Shown here piece by piece: positions 1 through 7,397 of a stretch of 34,167 nucleotides of DNA. The notes below the pieces were generated by a model. The model searched no databases. It saw only the letters and a list, made by a program, of their open reading frames with translations, and was not told the DNA's origin. The translations under genes and the position numbers were made by a program. The stretch spans positions 1 to 34,167 of the forward strand of contig MDTP02000066.1 in assembly GCA_001714685.2 (NCBI GenBank), given 5' to 3'. The stretch's first letter is position 1. Each line of letters opens with the position of its first letter. Source of the stretch: Methanosarcina sp. Ant1 (lineage in GTDB: Archaea > Halobacteriota > Methanosarcinia > Methanosarcinales > Methanosarcinaceae).

Positions 1-159
1 AAGGACGCCCTTGAAACCGATGCGGATATATTGTCCAGCGCTTGTCCATTCTGTAAGAGAAACCTGTCGGATGGCCGAGACTCAATCAAAGCTACTGACC
101 TCGTTGTCGAGGACGTCATTGAGCTTGTCGCAGAGGCTTTAGGCCTTGAGACCACATAA
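1..159 (+). CDS. C-terminus of HdrD-like Cys-rich (CCG-domain) iron-sulfur protein (partial)
   Basis: Only the last 52 codons are inside the window; the gene starts upstream. The visible tail contains [10 protein letters not shown], a CxxC segment typical of the last part of a CCG domain. In HdrD/HdrB- and GlpC-like proteins, two such domains hold an unusual [4Fe-4S] cluster that acts in heterodisulfide or related redox chemistry. The tail then runs as an acidic helix ([15 protein letters not shown]) to a TAA stop. Family placement rests on this short motif and general composition, so the substrate (CoM-S-S-CoB or another electron acceptor) cannot be decided here. The CxxC context is clear; assignment to HdrD rather than a paralogue is an inference. 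Confidence 0.6.
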   Translation, partial: KDALETDADILSSACPFCKRNLSDGRDSIKATDLVVEDVIELVAEALGLETT

Positions 160-442
160 GCGAAAGAAATGAAGGTTGGACTCCAGTCCTTACCTTTATT
201 ACTTCGGGAGTGCGGAGGGTCACGAATACCCCGTCCTTTACAGGCTGTCAGACAATTCAATTTTAGGGTAAAAAGATAACAAAAAGAAAGCACTTAAAAC
301 CTCTAATGGTGAACGAATTGGAAATAAATTCTACATGTTTGTACATGTCGGATAAAGATCTAAATTTTTGAAATCCTTTAGAACTCAAGTTTAAAATTTT
401 AATTGTTTAATTTTATAGAAATAAGACGGAGTTTTTTCATTT
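160..442. other. Intergenic region with short inverted repeat
   Basis: There is no convincing gene. Positions 333-348 hold two ACATGT hexamers spaced by four bases (ACATGTttgtACATGT), a possible operator or hairpin upstream of the M50 protease gene. An AT-rich stretch from about 385 to 420 could carry the promoter of that gene, but no single TATA box stands out. Confidence 0.3.
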
Positions 443-1150
443 ATGCAGTCATCTTTGAAAATAGGAAGTATAATGGGTATACCTATCAAACTGGACACAT
501 CTTTTCTTCTTGCACTTCCAATAGCTGCGTATTTTTCTGCGATCAATTCACAGCCATTTGGTTTTGCGGAAGTTGAGCCACCTATAGTTAGATATGCTCT
601 TTCTGCACTTTCTGCCATCTTCCTTTTTGCCTCAGTGCTTTTACATGAACTTGCTCACTCCTATTTTGCAAAGCGTTACGGGGCCAATATTATTAGCATC
701 ACTCTCTTCCTTTTTGGAGGTGTAGCCTCTATGGAAGAAATCCCAAAGAAACCTGGACAAGAAGCAAAGATGGCTTTTGCAGGGCCTTTAACGAGCCTCA
801 TTATAGGTTTTATCTGCCTGTTCACATACAGTTACATAATCTCCCCTAACCCTGCGCTTTCTCAAAACTCTGTATATCTTGTTATCTGGATTCTTGGATC
901 GATGAACTTAATGCTTGGGATCTTTAATTTATTACCTGCTTTTCCTATGGACGGGGGTAGGATGCTCCGTTCATTTTTTGCTAGGAAAATGTCTTATGTA
1001 AAGGCTACTCATAGTGCAGCTTCCGTCGGAAAGCTTGTTGCTATTCTCATGGCAATTTTTGGAATTTATATAGGTGATCTCTGGTTACCTCTAATTGCTC
1101 TCTATATTTATTCCAGCGCGTCTAATGAGGACCGATCTACTCAGACTTAG
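443..1150 (+). CDS. Membrane-embedded M50 (site-2 protease) zinc metallopeptidase
   Basis: The 235-aa integral membrane protein belongs to peptidase family M50, which cleaves peptide bonds within or near the membrane, often to release anchored regulators. The zinc motif HELAH lies at residues 68-72 inside a hydrophobic helix. The second signature, PAFPMDGGRMLRS around residue 170, supplies the third zinc-binding Asp. At least four to five hydrophobic segments are visible. No PDZ or CBS domain is fused, so this is the minimal catalytic form. The ATG at 443 follows ACGGAG; a second ATG in frame at residue 11 is possible but would trim the N-terminal cytosolic stretch. The substrate is unknown. 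Two very small genes follow on the same strand. Confidence 0.9.
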   Translation: MQSSLKIGSIMGIPIKLDTSFLLALPIAAYFSAINSQPFGFAEVEPPIVRYALSALSAIFLFASVLLHELAHSYFAKRYGANIISITLFLFGGVASMEEIPKKPGQEAKMAFAGPLTSLIIGFICLFTYSYIISPNPALSQNSVYLVIWILGSMNLMLGIFNLLPAFPMDGGRMLRSFFARKMSYVKATHSAASVGKLVAILMAIFGIYIGDLWLPLIALYIYSSASNEDRSTQT

Positions 1151-1203
1151 GTAGATCTAGATAATATTTTAGTTAGGAATATTATGCCAAAGAATGCGGA
1201 AGC

Positions 1204-1323
1204 ATGAGTTTAACGAGAACAAGAAGAGTAAGACTTTACAAATGTGGTAAATGTAAAGCATGGTTCCAGATACCTGTAATGAAGCTTGTTAACTGTAATA
1301 ATGGGCATAAGACCCTGAGATAA
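1204..1323 (+). CDS. 39-aa zinc-ribbon-like small protein
   Basis: A 39-codon frame encodes a very basic N-terminus (MSLTRTRRVRLYKCGKC) followed by a third Cys and a His near the end (VNCNNGHKTLR). The spacing CxxC-(~12)-C-(~3)-H suggests a half zinc ribbon or zinc knuckle that could bind nucleic acid or a protein partner. It lies 53 bp after the M50 protease stop and 26 bp before the next small gene, so the three could be co-transcribed. Upstream bases (GCGGAAGC) give only a weak ribosome binding site. Codon composition and the paired cysteines support real coding; the function is unknown. Confidence 0.55.
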   Translation: MSLTRTRRVRLYKCGKCKAWFQIPVMKLVNCNNGHKTLR

Positions 1324-1349
1324 AAACAGAAAACAGAAGGTGCAATAGC

Positions 1350-1490
1350 ATGAGTACAAAGAAAGTGATTAATTGCTCAAAATTAAAAGATGTGGCAACT
1401 TATCTTAAAAAAAAGGATGAAGCTAGTGATAATCCCTATCCTCAATTTAATGATTCGACAGCATCAGATTTAGTTAAGAAGAAGAAGTAA
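1350..1490 (+). CDS. 46-aa hypothetical charged protein
   Basis: A 46-codon frame with a good start context (AGAAGGTG eight bases ahead of the ATG) encodes a lysine-rich protein ending in VKKKK. No domain is recognised. It follows the 39-aa zinc-ribbon-like gene by 26 bp on the same strand, and a CRISPR-like array starts about 50 bp downstream. The ribosome binding site and the operon-like spacing are the main arguments that it is translated. Confidence 0.5.
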   Translation: MSTKKVINCSKLKDVATYLKKKDEASDNPYPQFNDSTASDLVKKKK

Positions 1491-1542
1491 AACAGCAAGT
1501 ACAGGCTACTAAAGAACCCGCTGCCCGACTTTATCCTATTCG

Positions 1543-1795
1543 GTTTCAATCTCTAACGAGTTTTTAAATCAATTTCAATAGCTTGTGCTATGTGGATCTT
1601 GAACATTATAGTAAGTTTCAATCTCTAACGAGTTTTCAAATCAATTTCAATAGCTTGTGCTATGTGGATCTTGAACATTATAGTAAGTTTCAATCTCTAA
1701 CGAGTTTTCAAATCAATTTCAATAGCTTGTGCTATGTGGATCTTGAACATTATAGTAAGTTTCAATCTCTAACGAGTTTTCAAATCAGTTGCAAT
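1543..1795. CRISPR. Short CRISPR-like array: four 37-bp repeats, three identical 35-bp spacers
   Basis: Repeats start at 1543, 1615, 1687 and 1759, an exact 72-bp period made of a 37-bp repeat and a 35-bp spacer. On the plus strand the repeat begins GTTTCAATCTCTAACGAG; its reverse complement ends ATTGAAAC, the 3' end common to many type I and III archaeal repeats. Repeat 1 differs by one base (T for C at repeat position 23). Repeat 4 has changes near its plus-strand 3' end (CAGTTGCAAT instead of CAATTTCAAT), like a degenerate terminal repeat. All three spacers, which start AGCTTGTGCTATGTGG, are identical, which is not how adaptation normally builds arrays. No cas gene is in the window. It could be an orphan array grown by unequal recombination, or a plain minisatellite that mimics CRISPR. 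The 72-bp period is a multiple of three, so a spurious reading frame runs through it. Confidence 0.65.
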
Positions 1796-1868
1796 TAATT
1801 TCTCCTAGCGGAATTGATGGAAAATTTTGGCGACCCCAGAAGATATTAAAAAGTCTCGAAAACGGACT

Positions 1869-1975
1869 TAGAGCCTATCCGAAAAGTTAGTAATGCATGT
1901 TGAAAAGTCACAATAGGTCCATAATATCAAAGTATCCTTTCCGGTTTTGCATATTGCGTTTGTAAAAGTTCTACT
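1869..1975. mobile_element. Partial copy of the AGAGCCTATCCGAAAAGT MITE (left end only)
   Basis: The sequence starts TTAGAGCCTATCCGAAAAGT and continues with diverged internal sequence of the elements at 19921-20104 and 22779-22917: GCATGTTG, AGGTCCATAATATCAA, TTTCCGG and GTAAAAGTT in the same order. The right inverted end is missing, so this is a decayed or truncated copy. Confidence 0.6.
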
Positions 1976-2244
1976 CAGTTATGAAAGAGTTACTGATGTT
2001 TCCACATACTATAACTCTTTCTTGGGAACCCCCACTGCCTCTTTTCAAACCCTATACCTGAAGATTAGATCCAAAAGAATAGGCTTTTTTCACATCCTAT
2101 AAGCTAGTCACACGCTCGTAGCGGGCTTTAAAGCCAGATTCAGGAAAATATATTGGCGCATCTTCTCTGGAATAGGCGCGAAGGTAAATTGAGTTTCCTG
2201 AACTTTAGGCTGATTTGCAGAATATATTTGAATAAAAGTTGGTT

Positions 2245-2418
2245 TTAAAGTTTCTTTACTTGTTTTTCCTTATTTTTTTGATATTTGAGGCATTTATCAT
2301 ATTTATCTGTCTCGCAGAGTATTTTTAAATCAGCGGATTTCAATTCTGTTTTGTCGATTCCACATTTGTATTTTGCTCTTTTGGGATTTTTGTCCGATTT
2401 AAGTTGGTCGCATTGCAT
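2245..2418 (-). CDS. 57-aa four-cysteine small protein
   Basis: A 57-codon minus-strand frame encodes a lysine-rich protein with cysteines at residues 3, 19, 35 and 43 (MQCDQLKSDKNP, YKCGID, ILCETDKYDKCLKYQ). The four Cys could bind a metal or a small Fe-S or zinc centre. The ATG is preceded by TGGTGACATAAAC, a GGTGA ribosome binding site at good distance. Composition is protein-like throughout, and the frame opposite it looks like a low-complexity shadow. It stands alone between the CRISPR-like array and the IS-like end at 2489. Function unknown; confidence comes from ribosome binding site plus composition. Confidence 0.55.
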   Translation of the reverse strand: MQCDQLKSDKNPKRAKYKCGIDKTELKSADLKILCETDKYDKCLKYQKNKEKQVKKL

Positions 2419-2488
2419 GTTTATGTCACCAGTTGAAAAAATAATGAGTTTTTGTTATATTAGGATTATGTATTTCGGTTCTGTAAAG

Positions 2489-2520
2489 GGCAGTGTTGCG
2501 AATTTGCTGTAAATTCAAAG
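2489..2520 (+). repeat. Left member of a ~31-bp inverted pair flanking the sensor kinase gene
   Basis: GGCAGTGTTGCGAATTTGC and the bases after it recur as the reverse complement at 5899-5929 with a single 1-base indel across 31-32 bp. The outer bases resemble IS6-family termini (GGCACTGTTGCAAA), but no transposase is present. Confidence 0.6.
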
Positions 2521-2622
2521 CCAAATTATTTCATGCTGCTTTTATTTTGTTCTTCCGCTGTGGAATTTTCTACCCATTTACTTCTTAAGATTTACGATTT
2601 TACAGAAAAATCTACACACTGT

Positions 2623-2640
2623 CTTAACCGAATACAAATG
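2623..2640. repeat. Solo end of the CATTTGT...CGGTTAA MITE
   Basis: CTTAACCGAATACAAATG here is identical to the right terminus of the complete MITE at 23558-23690. No partner end was found nearby, so this is probably a relic. Confidence 0.4.
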
Positions 2641-2745
2641 AATACTAATTTATATTCTATTTTTATTATAATAACTTACCAATAGTCTGCGACGAAGAGC
2701 CAAATAATCCAAGTCTCGAAGACTAACAGAGCATGCTGAAAAAGT

Positions 2746-2755
2746 ATTTATAATA
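2746..2755 (+). promoter_or_regulatory. Candidate TATA box for the sensor kinase gene
   Basis: ATTTATAATA lies in an AT-rich tract about 140 bp ahead of the preferred kinase start. It fits an archaeal TATA box, but several similar AT tracts are adjacent, so this is tentative. Confidence 0.25.
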
Positions 2756-2894
2756 TTATTATAATTTTTAATAAGTATTATAATCATTTTTGAGAGTTTA
2801 TCTTTTATGTATTTATTCTTTTAATTGCCATGGTAATTATTATTTAATAATGTGCTCATCGTTTGTGCAGTCTTTTGGGATGGTTATTTCACAT

Positions 2895-5483
2895 ATGGAG
2901 GAAAAACTTGTGTATATCTCTGGACCCGCTAAAAGTGACCAGAACACATTTGAAGAAAAAGTTCAGAAAATGGCTGATGTAGGGCTTGCCGGAATAATTG
3001 ACGTCAAGGAAATCCAGTCTTTGATGGACGATTTCTATAAACTTACCCATATTCCAATTGGTCTAAACGATCTCAAAGGTAATGTTCTGGTAAATGTTGG
3101 ATGGCAGGATATTTGCACTAGATTTCACAGGGTTCATCCCGAAGCCTGCAAGCACTGCATAGAAAGCAGAGTACAATTATCTTCAGGCATCCCCCCGGGA
3201 GAATATAAGTTATACAAGTGCAAGAACAACATGTGGGACATAGCAACTCCCATAATAGTGAATGGCCAGCACACTGGAAATATCTTCTCAGGACAGTTCT
3301 TTTTTGAGGATGAGCCTCTAGACTATGAGCTTTTCCGATCCCAGGCTAAAAAATACGGCTTCAATGAGAAAGAATACATAGCAGCTCTTGAAAAAGTTCC
3401 ACGGTTTAGCAGGAATGCTGTGGACACAAGCATGGCATTCTTCATGACATTTGCCAACATGCTCTCGCAGCTAAGCTACAGCAATATCAAGCTAGGCCAG
3501 TCGCTGGCGGAACGCGATGCCCTGATGGATGCGCTTCGCGAGAGCGAGAAACGTGAGCGAGTTCGTTCGGATGAACTAACAGTAGTATTGGATGCCGTGC
3601 CTGCCGTTGTGTTGATAACACATGATCCCGGGGCGCTTAAGATGACTGGTAACCGGATCTCATGTGAATGGCTCCAACTTCCGGAGAGAGCAAACTTGTC
3701 CAAAGCCGCACCGGAGGGGGAGAGACCTGAGACCTATAAGCTGTTCAAAGGCGGATTGGAGATCCCACTTGCAGATATGCCCGTGAGGATAGCGGCTTCA
3801 GGCAAAGAGGTACACGACTACGAGTTCGACATTGTCTATTCTGACGGCACGATGCGGCATTTATTGGGCGACGCCATACCCTTGCGTGACGATCAGGGCA
3901 ACCCACGCGGAGCCGTTGCTGCATTCATAAACATCACCGAGCGAAAAAAAGCTGAGATCATGCTTAAGGAAACACTAGACAATTTGGAGAAACTGGTTGA
4001 AGAGCGTACAGAAGAGCTTAAAACAGCTTTCAATTCATTGAAAGAAAGCGAACAAAGTCTTAGTGAAGCTCAAAAATTGGCTCACATAGGAAACTGGAAA
4101 TGGGATATTATTACAGATGAAGCATACTGGTCAGACGAAATGTATAGTATTTATGGACTTAAGCCTCAAGAATTTGAAGTTACTTATAACTTATTTTTAA
4201 CTTATGTACACCCAAATGATCGAGACTATGTAGATAATGCCGTTAAAAAAGCTTTAAATGGAGAACCCCTTGACATTGATTATAGAATCATCCTAGCTGA
4301 CGATTCTGAGCGAGTAGTCCATGCAAAATCTGAAGCTATTTTTGATGAGAATTATACTCCTGTTAGTATGAGAGTAACGGTTCAGGATATTACTGAACGT
4401 AAAAAGTCTGAAGAAAAACTTCAGGAAAGTGAAGAAAAGTACCGCAATATTGTAGAGATAGCAAATGAAGGTATATTGGTAGTTGACGCTGAACTCAGGA
4501 TTACTTACTATAATAAAAAACTGATGGATATGCTCGGATACAATCAAGTAGAGGGTATTGGCAGATCAATATGGGAATTCATTAGTGAAGAAGGCAAGAC
4601 TATAATCAAAAAAACTATGGAAAATGGGCGGAACGGTGTCAATGAAAGTTACGAGTTGGAATTAATATGTAAAGATGGCTCATCCTTATGGGCATTTATA
4701 AATGATAAATCCCTTTTTGATAAAGATGGAAAGTTTATGGGCTCGATAAGCATGCTCACTGACATCACCGAGCGAAAAAAAGCTGAAGAAGCTCTGGCAA
4801 ATATTGAGACTGCCCGTAAAAAGGAAATTCACCACAGGATCAAGAATAATTTGCAGGTAATATCTTCCCTTCTTGACCTTCAGGCTGAACAGTTCAAGGG
4901 TAGAAAGGATATTAAGGATTCAGAAGTTCTAGAAGCCTTCAGGGAGAGCCAAGACAGAGTGGTATCTATGGCTCTTATACATGAGGAACTGCATGAAGGT
5001 GGAGGAGACAATGAAGTGAATTTCTCACCATACATTGAAAAACTCGTTGAGAACCTTTTCAAGACATACAGGCTCGGAAATACCGATATCAGCTTAAACA
5101 TGTATGTGGAAGAGACCATTTTATTTGATATGGATACCAGAGTCCCATTGGGGATGGTCGTTAACGAACTAGTTTCCAACTCCCTCAAACATGCATTTAT
5201 AGGGAGAGATAAAGGAGAAATTAGAATCAAACTCCATCGAGAAGAAAGCAGAAATGAAGGAAAGAGTACCAATTTCATTCTGACTATTTCAGATAACGGT
5301 GTAGGCATTCCTGAGAACCTTAATATCGGAGACCTTGACAGTCTTGGGTTTCAGCTGGTAACCACACTTGTAGACCAGCTAGATGGAGAATTTAAACTGA
5401 AAAGGAATAATGGGACGGAGTTCACTATGAGGTTCACTGTAACAGAGAAAAATAAACAAGCATCAGCGCCAGCCCTAAAATAA
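2895..5483 (+). CDS. PocR/multi-PAS sensor histidine kinase (HisKA_2 type)
   Basis: This soluble-looking sensor kinase of about 862 aa has, in order: a PocR-type ligand-binding domain (about residues 30-205, with CTRFHRVHPEACKHC and a later Cys in YKCKNN), a short coiled coil, three PAS/PAC modules ending in repeated TERKK motifs, then a HisKA_2 dimerisation/phosphoacceptor domain (KKEIHHRIKNNLQV, about residue 645) and an HATPase_c domain (N box VVNELVSNSLKHAF near 752, G1 box DNGVGIP near 797). PocR domains in known members bind small hydrocarbon-derived ligands. No transmembrane helix or response regulator is fused or adjacent, so the partner is unknown. The frame is open upstream to a TTG at 2790, but that N-terminus is hydrophobic and unlike the family; ATG 2895 (MEEKLVYIS) is preferred, with ATG 2880 and 2850 possible. 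An inverted pair of IS-like ends brackets the gene. Confidence 0.85.
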   Translation: MEEKLVYISGPAKSDQNTFEEKVQKMADVGLAGIIDVKEIQSLMDDFYKLTHIPIGLNDLKGNVLVNVGWQDICTRFHRVHPEACKHCIESRVQLSSGIPPGEYKLYKCKNNMWDIATPIIVNGQHTGNIFSGQFFFEDEPLDYELFRSQAKKYGFNEKEYIAALEKVPRFSRNAVDTSMAFFMTFANMLSQLSYSNIKLGQSLAERDALMDALRESEKRERVRSDELTVVLDAVPAVVLITHDPGALKMTGNRISCEWLQLPERANLSKAAPEGERPETYKLFKGGLEIPLADMPVRIAASGKEVHDYEFDIVYSDGTMRHLLGDAIPLRDDQGNPRGAVAAFINITERKKAEIMLKETLDNLEKLVEERTEELKTAFNSLKESEQSLSEAQKLAHIGNWKWDIITDEAYWSDEMYSIYGLKPQEFEVTYNLFLTYVHPNDRDYVDNAVKKALNGEPLDIDYRIILADDSERVVHAKSEAIFDENYTPVSMRVTVQDITERKKSEEKLQESEEKYRNIVEIANEGILVVDAELRITYYNKKLMDMLGYNQVEGIGRSIWEFISEEGKTIIKKTMENGRNGVNESYELELICKDGSSLWAFINDKSLFDKDGKFMGSISMLTDITERKKAEEALANIETARKKEIHHRIKNNLQVISSLLDLQAEQFKGRKDIKDSEVLEAFRESQDRVVSMALIHEELHEGGGDNEVNFSPYIEKLVENLFKTYRLGNTDISLNMYVEETILFDMDTRVPLGMVVNELVSNSLKHAFIGRDKGEIRIKLHREESRNEGKSTNFILTISDNGVGIPENLNIGDLDSLGFQLVTTLVDQLDGEFKLKRNNGTEFTMRFTVTEKNKQASAPALK

Positions 5484-5898
5484 TTAATTGAATGTAACTA
5501 CCTACATTCGGCAGGTGAACGTAAAAACCCATTTTATTTTTCTACTGATATCGGTTTTTCAAAACTTTTAAAATTAAATTAATATTAATAACTTCTAAAT
5601 GTTGACAATATCCTCGTCAATATATATTTATTGTAAGCAGAAGAAATAACAAATCCTGTTAGAGGCTTCGTTCTCTTGACACTGATTTTTAATTATATTC
5701 ACAAAAAACAACGATCAAAAATATTCATATGTGAGAATGTATTTGCTGCCGAATGTAGGTAACTATACCCTGAATAGTTACCTTAATTCATGTAATATAA
5801 GTATCTCAAGGGGCTATGGATTAAGGAATCTGTTTTCAATCAAGTATAGAGGCTCTTTGTGAGCTGTTAGAAGACTATACTCAAGTATTTTGCCTTTT
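5484..5898. other. AT-rich intergenic region, no gene seen
   Basis: No coding frame is supported. The region holds the 16-bp inverted pair described separately and a TTGAC/GTCAA short inverted repeat near 5600-5620. Confidence 0.4.
5499..5761. repeat. 263-bp segment bounded by 16-bp perfect inverted repeats
   Basis: TACCTACATTCGGCAG at 5499-5514 is the exact reverse complement of CTGCCGAATGTAGGTA at 5746-5761. The enclosed DNA is AT-rich and noncoding. The shape fits a MITE or other nonautonomous element just behind the kinase gene, but no clear target duplication was identified. Confidence 0.45.
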
Positions 5899-5929
5899 CT
5901 TTGAATTTACACAAATTCGCAACACTGCC
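5899..5929 (-). repeat. Right member of the inverted pair flanking the sensor kinase gene
   Basis: This is the reverse complement of 2489-2520 apart from one missing C. It lies next to the broken gene fragment at 5945-6055, which suggests that an insertion event ended that gene here. Confidence 0.6.
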
Positions 5930-5944
5930 TGCCGCAAGGAATGT

Positions 5945-6055
5945 TTATAGTATTTTGGAATTTAGAACGCAGCTTTTGAGCATTCCGTTATCATGGTATT
6001 CCGCAAAAGCAATATCCTCTAAAACACCATATTTGTATTTTCCGTTTCCAAATAA
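5945..6055 (-). pseudogene. Gene fragment, stops on both sides
   Basis: A 36-codon stretch with protein-like composition (KYKYGVLEDIAFAEYHDNG, then MLKSCVLNSKIL) runs between an in-frame TAA at 6056-6058 and a TAA at 5945-5947, with no start codon at its beginning. The pattern of hydrophilic strand plus 'NG.LKS..L' resembles repeat units of MORN-like proteins. It lies directly downstream of the anfO-like gene on the same strand and is cut off by the IS-like end at 5899-5929. It is probably the relic of a longer gene. Confidence 0.4.
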
Positions 6056-6065
6056 TTACTGCCTT

Positions 6066-6695
6066 TTAAAGAGTTTGCACATGCACTATTCTAATGGTCT
6101 TTTTATTTGGCAATTCATTCACAGTTTCATACTCAAAACCTAAGACACCTATATCTATGTTAAACCATTTTGGAATATGACTGCAAGTGACATCCAGCCT
6201 GTTGAATTCTCCATTTTTCAGATAGGGAATCAGAATTTTCTTTGAAGTCAACTCCGGATTTTTTGAAAGGATTTCTTCCATATTAAGACAAAAATCACCT
6301 TTATTCATACCAGGTTTCAAAAATTGTATGATATCGAATTTTTGGGGTTTCTCCTTCCGCTCTTCAATTAGCTCAAGCATCTCTTTTTTGACTGAATCAA
6401 GAACATCCAATGCGCTATTTTCTACAAGGAATATTTCAAAGCCCGCTGCTTGAAAAGTGCCGAACGCTATCCCTGGGATTTCACTTGCAACCACTATTTT
6501 TACATAATCAAGCTGCTTTACGGTATTCCTCACAGCCATGCGTACCGCGGCAATACCCTTCGCGTTGCAAACTATATTTTCAAAACGGTTCAGAACTTTC
6601 CATTCCCCGCCCTCGTCCTCATATATTGCAACGAATCCCGGTTCAAATATTGAACTCGTTTTTTGGTTATTGTTTTCCACAACTGCAATTTTCAA
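6066..6695 (-). CDS. AnfO-like protein (Fe-only nitrogenase accessory family)
   Basis: The 209-aa protein begins LKIAVVENNNQKTSSIFEPG, followed by an acidic 'AIYEDEGGEW' strand, a 'VRMAVRNTVKQLDYVKIVV' segment and 'SEIPGIAFGTFQAAGFEIF'. This pattern is typical of the AnfO family, found with alternative iron-only nitrogenases. Start choice: a TTG at 6695-6693 lies seven bases after AGGAGG (minus strand), which is much better than the ATG ten codons upstream at 6725. No nitrogenase structural gene is in the window, so a role with nitrogenase here is inferred only from family. The last 100 residues (PQKFDIIQFLKPGMNKG onward) form a second region that may be specific to archaeal members. A gene fragment follows immediately downstream. 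Confidence 0.65.
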   Translation of the reverse strand: MKIAVVENNNQKTSSIFEPGFVAIYEDEGGEWKVLNRFENIVCNAKGIAAVRMAVRNTVKQLDYVKIVVASEIPGIAFGTFQAAGFEIFLVENSALDVLDSVKKEMLELIEERKEKPQKFDIIQFLKPGMNKGDFCLNMEEILSKNPELTSKKILIPYLKNGEFNRLDVTCSHIPKWFNIDIGVLGFEYETVNELPNKKTIRIVHVQTL

Positions 6696-6721
6696 GACAC
6701 ATCCTCCTTTTGTGTTACTAT

Positions 6722-6847
6722 TCATGATGATTTCAGGCTGTGATTAAAACAATTGCTCGCAGTCGGAACAATCCGCTCGATTTGCACAAGCTCTGTGGGA
6801 TTAATTCTGCAATCACAGGAATATATCGTTTGCGGCAGCGCGAACAT
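6722..6847 (-). CDS. Possible 41-aa ORF upstream of the anfO-like gene
   Basis: An ATG-initiated frame (MFALPQTIYSCDCRINPTEL and 21 further residues) ends 26 bp ahead of the anfO-like TTG start on the same strand, with GGGGT directly before the ATG. Composition is plausible, but there is no known motif apart from two close cysteines, and the start lies inside a GC-rich hairpin (CATACCCC...GGGGTATG, 6845-6871). It could be a leader peptide or chance. Confidence 0.2.
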   Translation of the reverse strand: MFALPQTIYSCDCRINPTELVQIERIVPTASNCFNHSLKSS

Positions 6848-6930
6848 ACCCCATAGCTACTGCGGGGTATGCCACCGCAACTTTGATTGGTCTTCAAGGA
6901 TTCCTATACACTCGGATCAGAAACCATTAT

Positions 6931-6960
6931 ATATTTCATACATAATATAATTATATTCTT
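6931..6960. promoter_or_regulatory. Divergent AT-rich promoter region
   Basis: ATTATATATTT and ATAATATAATTATATT lie between the divergent anfO-like gene (minus) and the 88-aa gene (plus). Both directions contain usable TATA-like boxes. Leaders of roughly 150-200 bases would result on each side. No GGAA-N6-TTCC (NrpR-type) operator was spotted. Confidence 0.3.
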
Positions 6961-7113
6961 TTAATATATGGGAGAAATAACAAGGCGAAAAATACAGGTG
7001 AAGGTAGAACGAACTTGAAGACTACAAATTGGAGCACAGACAGAAAAGAGGATAGAACTGCAGACAGTTGAGCCTTTCTTTTCAAAGAGTTATATTATAA
7101 AATAGGGGAAATT

Positions 7114-7380
7114 ATGAGTGTTATAGATGAACATATTGTTGACCAGAGTAAGTATATTGTCGATGTTGCTTTGAAACTACGAAATCTCGATCTTGAAATT
7201 GCTAAAAATCCAAACTGCTACGAGCTTAAGTCGAGGCGATTTAAAGTATTGGAAGATCTTCACGACAAAACTCGTGCAGAGATGGTGCAATCTGCAGCCG
7301 ATCTCCGTAGATATCGGGATAGGGATAAAGAGCAATGTGCCGATTGTATGAGATGTGATTTATATAAGGAGTTTGTTTGA
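7114..7380 (+). CDS. 88-aa helical protein with C-terminal CxxCxxC
   Basis: The protein is mostly charged and helical (two predicted helices separated by a Pro/Asn turn, about residues 8-75) and ends with CADCMRCDLY, a CxxCxxC-type metal-binding motif near residues 77-83. The ATG follows AAATAGGGGAAATT, a GGGG ribosome binding site at normal distance. It diverges from the anfO-like gene. I do not recognise the family. The Cys cluster at the end of a helical hairpin could bind zinc or an Fe-S cluster and mediate dimer or partner contacts; this is inference. Confidence 0.65.
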   Translation: MSVIDEHIVDQSKYIVDVALKLRNLDLEIAKNPNCYELKSRRFKVLEDLHDKTRAEMVQSAADLRRYRDRDKEQCADCMRCDLYKEFV

Positions 7381-7397
7381 GGTGTAACTGTATCACT

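Noticed and set aside
169-279. 36-codon ATG frame with GGACTCCAGTCC palindrome
   Set aside because: Poor composition and no ribosome binding site. It looks somewhat like an insertion-element end but no partner or transposase was found.
1583-1798. 71-aa repetitive frame through the CRISPR-like array
   Set aside because: The 72-bp period is a multiple of three, so the frame stays open by arithmetic; no ribosome binding site and no independent protein character.
2097-2205. Protein-like minus-strand stretch (NSIYLRAYSREDAPIYF...)
   Set aside because: About 34 codons between stops with no start codon and no recognised family; probably a gene relic, too short to support.
2285-2512. 75-aa plus-strand frame
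   Set aside because: It is antisense to the better-supported 57-aa cysteine protein at 2245-2418 and has no ribosome binding site.
6410-6950. Several plus-strand frames opposite and upstream of the anfO-like gene
   Set aside because: Antisense shadows; the minus strand has AGGAGG, a start and family similarity.
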